Below are positions 44,030-54,300 of a stretch of 64,000 nucleotides of DNA, in pieces; position 1 is the first letter of the stretch; every line of letters begins with the position of its first letter. Under the pieces are notes generated by a model, which ran no database searches, had not been told where the DNA came from, and saw nothing but the letters and a program-made list of their open reading frames with translations. A program made the position numbers and the translations under genes. The DNA is from Linanthus parryae (taxonomy: Eukaryota; Streptophyta; Magnoliopsida; Ericales; Polemoniaceae), in the NCBI GenBank assembly GCA_023055425.1, contig JALGPY010000010.1, forward strand, positions 53,667,665 to 53,731,664, in the 5' to 3' direction.

Positions 44030-44560
44030 TTAAACAGTGAATTGAAAGGGGAAAGAGTGCGGCGGTTGTGGGTTCCTTACACGATACCAGTGATGGAGCC
44101 AAAAATCTGGGTTGGGACTCGGGAAGGGGAGAGATAGAGAGAGTCGATGTTGGTGATGGCGACGGCGGAACTGCAATGGCGGTTGGTCTGAAGGAGAAAT
44201 GGAGAGGGAGAGGCGGCGGTCGATTCGTGGTGGTGGGTCGTGCTGTGATCTATTCCTGATGGTGGGTCGGCGGTAGGTTCCATGGGTGGTAGTCGGTTTC
44301 CTGGGTTTTGTTGCACTCAAGAGAGGGAGGGATAGATAGAGATCGAGAGAGAGAAAGCAGAGACCAGAGAGGGAGGAGACGAAGATGGGGGAGGTAGAGC
44401 TGGAGGCTGTTGGGAGGAGAGAGAGAGGGGGAGGAGAGAGAGAGGGGGAGGAGATGAAGATGGCGGCTGGGGTATGAGAAGAAGATGATGATTCGGGGAA
44501 GGAGAAGAAAGCAGAATACGGAGAAGGAGAAGAAGATAGGATAGAAGGGGAAAAATATTT
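44030..44560. other. GC/GA-rich interior of the MULE
   Basis: Contains GAGAGGGAGG and GGAGGAGAGAGAG repeats. Open frames on both strands are Pro/Ser- or Gly-rich and low in complexity. They may be captured 5' leader sequence of a host gene. No protein is claimed. Confidence 0.5.
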
Positions 44561-44697
44561 TTATGGGGGCAAAATAGTCTTTGTGACGTTGCTGTTAGTG
44601 TCTGTCAGTTATGAGGGTGCGATGTGGAATTTTCCAAACGTCAGGGGTGCAAAGTGTTTTTTATCCTAAAGATAGGGGTGGTTAATGTCTTTTACCC

Positions 44698-44957
44698 AAA
44701 TATAAATTGTTTCTTTGGAAATGCCTCCGTCAACGAGCATTGCCCTACCAAGCCAAAATGGCTCCGCATAACCCTTTCGTATCCGACCTTTGCCCCCACG
44801 GTTGTCGAAATCCAGAACCTGTAAACCACATTTTCTCAACCTGTTTAGTGGTGTCTCCTTTTGTTCAATTTTTTTTTAACCCTCCCCCCTCCAACCTGGA
44901 CTGAGTGGTATGTGGCAATTTGAATTTAACCTCGAGTATTGCAAAAAAAAAAAAAAG
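44698..44957 (+). pseudogene. LINE ORF2 end, right piece, with poly(A) tail
   Basis: Continues the left piece: LFLWKCLRQRALP and then CPHGCRNPEPVNHIFSTC, the plant reverse-transcriptase zinc-binding motif (C.......E...H....C). A short 3' end and a 14-nt A tail (near 44942-44955) follow. The first nine bases are the right MULE target duplication; one copy of it is needed to keep the frame across the insertion. 5'-truncated, as is common for LINEs. Confidence 0.78.
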
Positions 44958-45138
44958 AAAGTATATATATATACACAGCTGGCGTGTGAGAGTGAGAGTG
45001 AGAGTGTGTGAGTGAGTAAAACCGGTACATTACTTCATCTTCTTCTTCCTTTCTCAAACCCACCCATTCTCTTGTCAGTTAGAAACCCACCCATTTACAG
45101 TACGCCGTCTTCTCTGTGATTGTGATTAAACCAGAACA
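44958..45138 (+). promoter_or_regulatory. Putative promoter and leader of the 45139 gene
   Basis: GTATATATATATACAC (about 44961-44976) is a TATA-like element, followed by a GAGAGTGAGAGTG stretch and a TC-rich CATCTTCTTCTTCC leader, typical of plant 5' UTRs, before the ATG. Confidence 0.5.
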
Positions 45139-45768
45139 ATGGCCACAATTCCGGCGAAGCCTTCGCCATCGAACGAGAAAGCCCCAGTTCCAATGTCGAT
45201 TCGGCGGACAAGGAGAAGCCAGAAGATGTCATTGTCGCCGGCGAATGTGCAAGAAACGGAGCCGCCGACTAGGGTTCCGGCGACACCGCTGAAGCCGTCG
45301 ACTGGTCGGTGGATTCCATCGTTTCCCAGGCGCCAAAGGACGCCGACGACGTACGGGAGGGTTTCGAGGAGGAAATTCGATCGGGACCTTGCACCGGAGT
45401 TGGAATCTCCGGCGGCGAAGAGAGTGGAAGGTCGCCGGAACTGAGTGAAGGCCGCGGTGCGAGGCGGAGATGCAGGGGTGGATATGGATTGGGACTCGCC
45501 GGAAGACCCGACTCGCCGGACCGAGTTGCAAGTCGCATTGACTCGCCGGCGGCAAGAGGAGACGGTGGCTCACCTGAGCCGGAGTCATCGGACTCGTCTT
45601 CTTCGGGTGGTGAGTCATCCCACTCGGACGATTCTCAACACGCTGAGGCAGACCCGGAAGGTGACTCGGAAGGTGAAGGCGACTCGGAAGGCGACCCGGA
45701 AGGCGACTCAGACGGCGACTCATACATATCATTGTTGGATGATATGTTACCCGATTTGTGGAAATGAA
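45139..45768 (+). CDS. Short GC-rich possible host gene of unknown function (two overlapping frames)
   Basis: ATG 45139 (context CAATGG) opens a 101-codon basic, Pro/Ser/Arg-rich frame: MATIPAKPSPSNEK, RRTRRSQKMSLSP, TGRWIPSFPRRQRTPTTYG, ending EGRRN. A second open frame (45309-45767) overlaps it and ends in an acidic Ser/Asp/Gly/Glu repeat (GDSEGEGDSEGDPEGDSDG) and the hydrophobic tail YISLLDDMLPDLWK. Both parts look protein-like, so the true product may join them through an intron or a one-frame indel; I could not find convincing splice sites of normal length. GC content is clearly higher than in the surroundings. Family not recognised. It lies directly left of a suspected duplication breakpoint. 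Confidence 0.5.
45655..45725 (+). repeat. 12-bp coding minisatellite
   Basis: Imperfect repeats of GGCGACTCGGAA encode the Asp-Ser-Glu-Gly run of the acidic tail. Confidence 0.75.
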
Positions 45769-45861
45769 AATAGGAGGTAGAATAGAATACCAATAGAATC
45801 GGTATGATTAGGGTAGGATCTTCGGGTCGCTTGATAAGAACATTGTCTGTTTGTTCAGAGT

Positions 45862-48184
45862 TCAGACCATCATAAGAGTAGAAGACCTGTTTCCCAATCT
45901 TTTTTGAACTTGGTCCTTAGTCAAGGAAATTGCACTCAAGCTATCACAATTTCCTATCGCTTGATCTTGATGTAGGCCTACATCATTGACCATACCTTTA
46001 AGCCACATTGCCTCCTTTCCTGCTGTCGTTAAAGCCATGTTCTCCGCCTCAATGGTTGACAAAGTCACTGTCGGCTGTAGCGTCGCCGTCAACAGAACCT
46101 CCCAGAGTAAACACATAGCCAGTCATAGATCTTCTTGATGTATCCCTGCTGTCACAAGAAAAGCTTCTTCTTCTTCCTATCTCCATAGATCTCAACTCCC
46201 AATATCTTCCGAGCAGCCCCCAGATCCTTCGTATCGAATTCCCCACTGAGAGACCTCTTAAGTTCTCTAATGTCCTTGATATTATAAGTTGCGATTAAAA
46301 TATCATCCACATATAGAACTAGGTAGATACGAGATCCACTTCTGAAAAGCCACTTGCAACTGACTATCTTCCTTTCCGCTGGCAATTTACCAAGCTACCA
46401 AGTCATGTTCTTGCTAAGAGACTCCAACTCCTCTCCCATCGCGCCAATCCACTGTGCTGACTCAGAACTAAATATAGCGGCCTTCTAGGAGGATGTCTCA
46501 TCCTCTACCTCTTTCGCTACCTGAAATGCATATCCCACCATAGCATCATCTCTATATCATGACAGAGGCTTTATGACTCTCCTTGTTCTTCCTTCAGCAA
46601 TACTTTGATGATCCGGTTCCTCTGGTAGAGACGCATCCTCACTATCAGAATTTTCAGATTCTTCCTCTTCGGCTTCTGGCGGCGGTGTAGGGATTTTAGA
46701 ATCCTAAGGATCCGACTCCCATCCATCTTCTTCTCTGCATCTCCAACCTCTATCTCGATAGAATTATTCAACATATAACTATCATAAAAGATTACACTCC
46801 TGCTGAGTATAATCTTATTGTCTGTCAATATCTTGTATCCATCCACACTTGCTCCGAAACCCATGAATACTCCCTTCTTAGCTCTTGTTTCTAGTTTGCC
46901 ATAATCAACGTGATAATAGGAAAACTCAAGTCTGAGTAATCCACTGCTCTAGAAGACCAGAATTCCATAGGAATCTTGCATCCTATACCTGTTTCTGGGC
47001 TCCGATTCACGAGATATCATGTCATGGAGACTACTTCTCCCTAGAAACCTCTACAAAGACCTGCGTTCGAAAGCATAGACCTTGTTTTCGCTAAAGGTGT
47101 CTAATTATTCTTTTAGCTACACCATTCTGTTGTGGTGTGTGTCGGACGTGTGATGGCGAGCAATTCCCTGATCCTTGATGAATCCATCAAGCATCGATGA
47201 ACAAAACTCCAAGTCGTTGTCCGTGTGCAGCCTCTTCACCTTCTTTCCCGACTAATTCTCTACTAGCGTCTTCCACTCCTGGAATTTTGCGAAGGCTTCA
47301 CTCGTGTGCTTCATCACGAATATCCAAGTCATCTTGAGTAGTCACCTATGATGCTCAGAAAATACTTGTACCCGCATATCGCCTCAACTCGATATGGACC
47401 CCAGAAACACGAATGGATGTAATCAATAGTACCTTTCATTCTATGAACCTCCTTAGGGAACTTTCTATGATGTAGCTTCCCATACACGCAGTGCTCATAA
47501 AATCCTAGGCTCTTTGGCGCATGCCCTGTAAGATAGAATTTCTTGTGAAGTTCCTACTTTCCACGTTCACTCATATGACCGAGCCTCATATGCCACAGCT
47601 TGGTTTGATTAGCTTCCTTAATATCGGCCGAGAAAACTGCGACAGACCCTGTGATAGCTGAACACGTAGTACATACAAAGTCCCATCCTTAACTCCCTTG
47701 AATAGCACATCCGAACCCTTGTAGAAGCATGATCCTCCACCTTCACCTTTGAAGCTGAATCCCTTGTTGTCGAGTAGACTCAAAGAAATTTGATTCTTTA
47801 TGACAAGCGGTACGTGTCTAACATCCTTCAAAGTGCATGTCTTCCAATCAAACATCTTGAATCCTACTGAACCTTTTCCTATGACCTTGAAAACATCTCC
47901 GTTTTCCATATGAATAGAGCTTCCGATGCACGGTTGTAGCTTGAAAATAGTTTCCTATTATAACAGATATGATAAGAAGCCCCAGATTCAAGAAATCGCG
48001 CATCTGGTTGATGCGTGACATCATCCGCCGGAAGAACAAAATCATCGTCACACGAATTCCCCTTCTCTACCATGGATGCGGAGCCACTCTACCCATGTTG
48101 ACCTCGTTTCAGGAAACCTCTCTTCCAGTGTCCCTTTCCCTTGCAGCAAGAACAAACATCCTTGGGTAACTTAGAACCGGAGAA
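45862..48184 (-). pseudogene. pol: Tnt-D pol (protease to RNase H), decayed
   Basis: Minus strand, from right to left. A zinc-knuckle remnant CSCCKGKGHWKR lies near 48150. Protease is LESGASYHICYN near 47990, where the active-site Asp is Glu. The pre-integrase region is at 47586-47909. Integrase pieces are at 46570-47580, including a VDGYKI...ILSRSVIFYD end. RT survives only in its second half, LVLYVDDILIATYN (46300), joined by a deletion to the upstream CKW motif. RNase H is LQPTVTLSTIEAENMALT (46070) and stops at about 45870 without its last part, polypurine tract or 3' LTR. That sharp loss fits a rearrangement breakpoint. Confidence 0.88.
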
Positions 48185-48727
48185 CTACTTCTTCTTTCTC
48201 TTCTTACCCTTCTTGCTTCCACGGGTTGCCATCAAACCGGAAGCATGGTCCTCCGTACCTGTGACTGCACCCTTATGGCGCAATTCCTTAGCATGGAGCG
48301 CCGAACTGACCTCCTCTAGGGTTAAGTCGTCCTTTTTCACAATGAACGACTGAAAAAAAAAATTCTCGAATGATGGAGGTAAGTAGATCAATAACAAAAT
48401 TGCGGCATCCTCATCCTCCACCTTCTCGTCAATATAAAACAAATATAAAAGACTTGTGTTTAACTGATCAAGGTGGTCCTTGAGAGCCGTACCTTTGAGC
48501 ATCCGCAGAGTAAAGAGCCTTTGCTTCAACACCAACTTGCTAGTGAGACTCTTCGTCATGTAGATACTCTCCAACTTGAGCCAAAGCTTCGGTGCTTCCT
48601 TCTGATTAGTGATCTCGATGATCACGTCATTCGATAAGCACAACTCCATCGTTGTGTGTTCCTTCTCCTCCAATACCTTGAAATCCGATGTACTAGGATC
48701 CATGCCTCCCTTGTCCACGGTCAAAGG
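48185..48727 (-). pseudogene. gag: Tnt-D gag, main piece
   Basis: About 180 codons open on the minus strand: DKGGMDPSTSDF, TTMELCLSNDVIIEI, LWLKLESIYMTKSLTSKL, LFTLRMLKGTALKDHLDQLN, a YLPPSFENFF segment, LTLEEVSSALHAKELRHKG and a basic end KKGKKRKKK. This is a textbook Tnt1-like gag, but it lacks its first ~37 codons and is instead joined to a Copia-C LTR at 48728. Those codons are found at 35228-35119. The start of the open frame further right lies in LTR sequence and is not a real start. Confidence 0.88.
48723..48727 (+). other. AAAGG target duplication left of the 48728 LTR
   Basis: Equal to 35119-35123. Confidence 0.75.
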
Positions 48728-49682
48728 TGTTGGGTTTTTGACATAGGTTACGCAGCGGAATAACATAAAATTTATCCTACTCAAATCCCACCAAGGATCA
48801 CAGGTGAAGCATCATAACATGATGAAAGGAAGAAAGGTTACCTCATCCATACCAGGCTTGTGACGATCACATACAAAGAATGGTATCGTTGTATCTACGG
48901 TATCCACATGAATAGACCTCAACCGGGCTTCTTCTCCAATGGTGCTATCAATCTGAGAAAAAGGATGAACTTGGACATGCACGGGCTGGATCACATCCAT
49001 ATACGCGGCAAGGAGAGGGCATGGCATTGCCATGCCGTGGGCACAAGAAAGGCGAAACCATAGTAGGCCGACGGCCCCATGTGGGGCGGCTAGGGTTTGG
49101 CTAAACCCTACATGGGAAGAAAACTCATTTTATTCTTTTTCTCTCTAGTTCTCTAGTAAATTGTGGTGTATAGGAATAATTAGGCATAAATTTTCTTAAC
49201 CAATAAATCCTATTTATAGCTAGAGAAAATCCTATTTGCCCATTAATTCAACAATGTGGGACTTATTAAGTATTCTTTCTCATAGCCTACAAATCCTATT
49301 TATATAGCTAGAGAAATTCACCTTTGCCAATAAATCCACCAATGTGGGACTAGTTACATTCTAGCCCACAATTGCTCTTTAGTCCAACTAATGTTCACAG
49401 TTTATACTTTAGTCCAATTAATATTGCTATTTAGTCCAATTAATTAGCAATAATCCCAGCTTGATCTATTATTGTGTGTGACCCTGTAGGTTCCTGATTA
49501 CGTGGTTGTAATAATAATTATTACAAACATTGACTGGTATCTAGCAATACATCAATGCTCCCAAGTAATAGGAGTGTCAGTTATCTGACTAACCTCCGAG
49601 ACCAATGTTACAGTGTTGTATAATCCCTTCGTCTCATCTATCCGGATTGGACACAAGACAAGGAGTGTCACACTTGTATATC
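48728..49682 (-). repeat. Copia-C-type LTR, left part (split by Athila-B)
   Basis: Starts TGTTGGGTTTTTGAC like 33559. From 48910 it is almost identical to 25309 onward. Interrupted at 49682 by Athila-B, it resumes at 63801 and runs past the window end. No primer site lies to its left, because the left side is Tnt-D gag, so this is the outer edge of an element or a solo LTR. Confidence 0.92.
49678..49682 (+). other. Target site duplication of Athila-B (left)
   Basis: ATATC, identical to 63801-63805. The uninterrupted target is seen at 26078-26100 in the sister LTR. Confidence 0.95.
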
Positions 49683-49934
49683 TGATAACTCCGTTTTCGG
49701 AGTTATTTTATGCCTTTTATTTCTACGTTTTGCGTGCTTATAATGGAGAATTTGTCGTCTTTTGAGTAAATTGAGCGTAAATGTGATTATGTGAGTTCAT
49801 ATGCAATACTTGTTAAATCCGGGCGTTTCTTTAGATTTTTGAGCTTTTTATTGTGATATGATCGCGGGTTGTGTTTTCGTGTTGTGATTCGCAGGAAAAC
49901 AGGGCTTGGAGGATCGTGCGGGATTTGGAAGCGA

Positions 49935-50098
49935 ACTTCGGAAACAAGGAACTCAAAGGCAAGTCAAAAGGAAGGAGAAAGTCAAAGGAAAGTAAAAGGA
50001 AAGTCAAACAGAAGAGGAAAGTCAAAGAAAGTCAAAGGAAGGTCAAGGGAAGAAAGAATGGAAGAGAAAAGTCAAAGGAGGCAAAAAGAGGGCTGGAA
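49935..50098 (+). repeat. Purine-rich short tandem repeats in U3
   Basis: Imperfect AAAGGAAAGTC/AAAGTCAAAGG units, repeated in the 3' LTR (about 62470-62635), where one unit differs by a base. They cause Lys/Arg/Ser-rich spurious frames. Confidence 0.8.
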
Positions 50099-50104
50099 CA
50101 AGAG

Positions 50105-50284
50105 GTCTTCGTGCGAAGACATTTGTCTTCGTGCGAAGACAAATGACTTAGCCAAAATTCAGCTCTTCAAAATTCTCTTCTCAAACACAGTTGCAGTATC
50201 TACATAATAAGACCTTCGCACGAAGAGGCAGAAGTCTTCGTACGAAGACTCTTCGTGCGAAGACAACTGTCTTCGTGCGAAGAG
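50105..50284 (+). repeat. Palindrome array in the Athila-B 5' LTR
   Basis: Six or more copies: GTCTTCGTGCGAAGAC at 50105-50120 and 50125-50140, the perfect palindrome GTCTTCGTACGAAGAC at 50234-50249, and further near-copies up to 50284. The same array is in the 3' LTR at about 62640-62819. Candidate binding sites for a dimeric regulator, or hairpins in RNA. Confidence 0.9.
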
Positions 50285-51266
50285 ATCGTGGGACAGAGCA
50301 GTTTTTTTGGTGCTTTTTCGTATTATATCCAAACTTTGTAATATTATTATGGGAACATATTCAAGGCTTTTAGGTCGACTTTTTCAGTAGTTTTTGGAGA
50401 TTAGAGACATCTTTGGAGATCAAGAAGCCTTGGAGAGAGCTTAGGATCTTTTGGATCATTCGTTTGGATTCTAAACTCTCGTTTTTCTTGATTTTTATGT
50501 TTAAACTCATTATAATCGTCGTTTTGATTATGAATATGAGTAGCTAAACACTTTTTGCTGGGAATTCTCGTTTGGTGTAGCTAGGGTTTGATCTAAAGTT
50601 GATGTTTTGATGATTGTAATGCATGCTTTAGCTTAATCTCACGTGTTTATTCATTATTATGGATTATTTGCGTTCTTAATCTTATTATCTTTGCGAGTAG
50701 CTAACGTAGAGATAGAATCAATTAGTTTCCACGCGGTAACTCCGTGATAACTAGTCGGTAAATTGAATAATCCACCTAGTCGTATCAATGTTTGGTAACT
50801 CGGCATCGTTAACTAGGATCGTTAAAGTAGAATTATGTTATTAATGCGTGCTTAAAGCTAAAATAGGCTTGGTAACTCGGTCTAGTTTAACCTAAGTATA
50901 GTGGACTTGCTTGGTAACTCGGTAAGTTCAACGTTGCTTGATTAATAGTGAATAACACGTGGTTGTTTTACAAATCAAAACATAAGTTTAGAACAACCTA
51001 GTGAACCTAGAGAATTCCCGGTACTTTTCCCTTATTGATAAAAACCTCCAATTAATCATTCTTTATTAATCGTGAATTACTTCACTTGGTTAATTGAGAA
51101 TATTGCATTTATTTTCTTAGAATTAGATAAAAACACAACTTGCGACTTGCCCACATAAGGTTTAGAATAGTAATTAAACAAAGTCCCTTGGGTTCGACAA
51201 CCCGGATTTCCGGTTTATTACTACACACGACGGCTGTGCACTTGCAGTTGGAACGTGTCAAGTTTT

Positions 51267-51284
51267 TGGCGCCGTTGCCGGGGA
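51267..51284 (+). other. Primer-binding site of Athila-B
   Basis: TGGCGCCGTTGCCGGGGA, the tRNA-Asp site of the Athila group, 6 nt after the LTR. Confidence 0.95.
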
Positions 51285-51397
51285 CTTCGGCTAAATTAGT
51301 TATAATTCCTAGCCTTAGGGATTTTAATTTATTGTTTATACCCGTTACTCACCTACGTTTTGCGTGTTTCGTGATTTCAGGTTGATTTACACGGTGC

Positions 51398-54300
51398 ATG
51401 ACCCGTTCTCGAGACGAACCTTTGTATCCAACGTTTGAAGACCCGGAATCCTTATTAAAAGCACAGCGTAGAGACAAGAGGAATTCAAGCTCAGTAGTTA
51501 TGGATGAAGAGACGAGAGCTGAGTTTGAGAGGATCCGCAAAGGTATGCAGGATGCGGAAGCAGCTAGAGCTGCAGCTGTAGAGGAAGCTGCACAAAGAGC
51601 CGCAGAAGCTGAGGAGGTGAAAGCTCAAATGGCTGAGATGCAGGCAAGGATGGATCGCATGGCTCCCCCAAATCCACAACCACGTCATGGTGTGGGGGCA
51701 CAAGTGGCGAACATCGGTGGGAACAACAATGGTAATAATGGGGAAAACAACAGGCAGAACAATGCTGAGAATGAAGAACGCCCTATGGTGGATTATTTCA
51801 GGACTACTCCAGCATGTTATCAGCCTACCATTGTCAGGCCACAGATCAATGCCCAACACTTCGAGTTGCGCCAACATATGATCAATATGGTTCGTGATGA
51901 GTGCGCATTCAACGGAGCTCCAGGAGATGACCCCAATCACCATCTGCTGGTATTTGAGCAAATCACATCAACCCTGCACGATCAGCGAGTTCCAGATGAA
52001 ACAGTTAAGCTATTACTATTTCCATTCTCCTTATCTGGAAAAGCCAAGAAGTGGCTTATGGAGCTGCCAGCTGGTAGCATAGTGACATGGGCAGACTGTT
52101 GTCATGAGTTTCTGAGGAAGTATTTGCCACCATCCAGAGTCGCGCAGCAGATGGCAGAGATTGCAAAGTTCACTCAGGATGAAGATAGCTCGTTGGGAGA
52201 TGCGTGGAGGAAGTTCAGCCAAATTCTCCGTAGATGTCCGAATCATGGAGAGCCATGGCACAAGCTCTTCCATTATTTCTACACTGCATTAGACAAGGAG
52301 ACAGCTGACCAGTTAGATATGCTAGCTGGAGGTAATTTTATGGGACTTGGAGCACAGCGAGCTCAAGATCTGCTGAACAACGCGTCAAAGAGAGAAACTA
52401 CGCGATCTGAAACGCGTAGGTACTCCAAACCGGGGGATACATCCTTAGTCAACAAGATTGAATCGATGGAACAAAAGCTGGAATCCATGACTTCAGCATT
52501 TCACGGTATGCACCCTCCAACACAGAAGCCCATGGGAGAATTACTAGCAGATGAAAGCCAGGGATATGATAACAGTGTTGAAGATGTGAATTTTATGCGA
52601 CAGCAGCAATGGCCTAACACCTATCACCCCAACAATCGTAATCATCCCAACTTCAGCTATGCCAATCCAAACAGTGGATTATATGCACCCGGACAGAGAC
52701 CCAATGTTCCATATCAAGCGAGGCAAGCTCCACAACAGCAGGCTCCACAAAAAGAAGATCAAGAGACAAATGCTTTATTGAGAAAGCTCCTAGCTAATCA
52801 CGACAGGATGGAGAGCGCGATTGTCTCAATACAAGCAACAATAAAAAGCCATGAGACTCAGATTGGGCAGATCGCCAATCAAAATATCAAGCTTCCACCA
52901 GGCATGCTTCCAGCAAATACCATCACTCCTAACGAGCAGCTAAATGCCATCACAACTCGCAGTGGCATCACTACTGAGGATCCCCCATATCCTAGCCACG
53001 CGCGAGCTGAGGCGACTAAGGCCACTGAGAAAGCTTTGGATGAAGAGATTCCCGTGCCTACCGTGAGTCCCCCATCAAAGGACACAATGAGGAAGTCGGA
53101 TGAGAAACAGAAGCCTAGGGAGGAATACAGTGTGCGAGTGCCATACCCGCAGAGATTGAAGAGCCAAGAGGATGCCAAGCATTTCAAGAAGTTTGTGGAT
53201 ATCTTCAGGAAACTTCACATTAATATACCTTTCGCGGAGGCAATTTCGCAAATGCCTAAATATGCCAAATTTCTCAAGGACCTCCTTTCTAATAGGAGGC
53301 GCATGGATGAATTTGAAACCGTGACTCTAAATGAGGAGTGTAGCGCAGTTGTGCAAAAAGCGCTACCAAAGAAGATGAAAGATCCGGGCGGTTTCATCAT
53401 TCCTGTCACATTGGGAGACGCATTTCATGGGAGGGCATTATGTGACCTTGGTGCAAGTATTAATTTGATGCCCACGTCGGTTTTTGAGCAACTTGGGGTG
53501 GGAGATCCTAAGCCTACCAGGATGTGCTTGCAGATGGCTGATCGCACAATAAAACGCCCTAGGGGTGTTTTAGAGGATGTATTAGTGAGAGTTGAAGGAC
53601 TCATCTTCCCAGCGGATTTTGTGATCTTAGACATGGAGGCTGACGATGATGTTCCTCTTATTTTGGGCCGTCCATTCCTGGCCACTGGGAGAACTATCAT
53701 TGATGTGGCCAATGGGGAGCTGACTATGCAGATCAACGATGAGAAGGTGGCCTTCAATGTATTTGAGGCTATGAAGTTTCCCGCATATGCGGTGAGCGAG
53801 CAGTGCTTTGGGGTGGAGGCATACACGCTGGACGAGGAGGACGATATTTTGTTGGAGCAACTATATGAGGAGCTTGCTCTATTTGATTCCAGCGAGAAAG
53901 AGCAAGCCTTAGATGTTCATTGGCGCCCACCAATACCCCTCTTTAATGAGGGAAGCAGGAAGATTCTTACTCCTTCTCTTATTACTGCTCCTGTTTTAGA
54001 GTTAAAGCCTTTACCTGTTCATTTGAAATATTTATACTTGGGATCTAATGATACTTTACCTGTGATTGTATCTGCATGTTTAGAGAGGGAACAGGAGGAG
54101 CAGCTTCTCGAGGTACTACAGAAGAGGAAAGCAGCTATGGGATGGACAATAGCAGATATTAAGGGGATCAGCCCCACAGTTTGCCAGCATAAGATCAGGC
54201 TCATGGAAGACAAGAAGCCGGTAGTTCAATTTCAGCGCCGCCTCAACCCTCACATGCAGGAGGTGGTGAAGAAAGAGGTGCTTAAATGGTTGGAAGCAGG

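Larger units (their letters stand above)
43155..44697 (-). mobile_element. Non-autonomous MULE (Pack-MULE type)
   Basis: Terminal inverted repeats of about 90 nt begin GGGTAAAAGACA and include CACCCCTATCTTTAGGA. They are flanked by the 9-bp duplication AAATATAAA. No transposase is present. The interior holds a leucine-rich-repeat gene fragment (43671-43804, minus) and a GC/GA-rich stretch (44040-44540) that looks like promoter or leader sequence. The insertion split a LINE frame. Confidence 0.88.
49683..51260 (+). repeat. 5' LTR of Athila-B
   Basis: TGATAACTCCG...CGTGTCA. It contains a purine-rich zone of GGAAAGTCAAA-type repeats (49935-50098), the palindrome array (50105-50284) and a TATTATATCC core-promoter candidate at 50321-50330 just downstream of the array. 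Confidence 0.97.

Noticed and set aside
44030..44320. Pro/Ser/His-rich frames inside the MULE
   Set aside because: Low complexity, overlapping on both strands, more likely captured leader DNA.
45229..45732. 167-codon antisense frame over the host gene
   Set aside because: High GC makes all frames open; the Arg/Pro/Leu-rich product is typical of antisense to GC-rich coding DNA.
49869..50207. Lys/Arg/Ser-rich frames in the Athila-B LTRs (also 62404-62742)
   Set aside because: They lie in U3, derive from purine repeats and are identical in both LTRs; no independent gene signal.
50105..50284. Regularly spaced palindromes considered as a CRISPR-like array
   Set aside because: Units are clustered or directly adjacent without unique spacers of constant length, in an LTR of a plant element.
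51267..51284. tRNA gene (tRNA-Asp-like sequence)
   Set aside because: Only the 18 nt complementary to a tRNA 3' end are present; it is a primer site.
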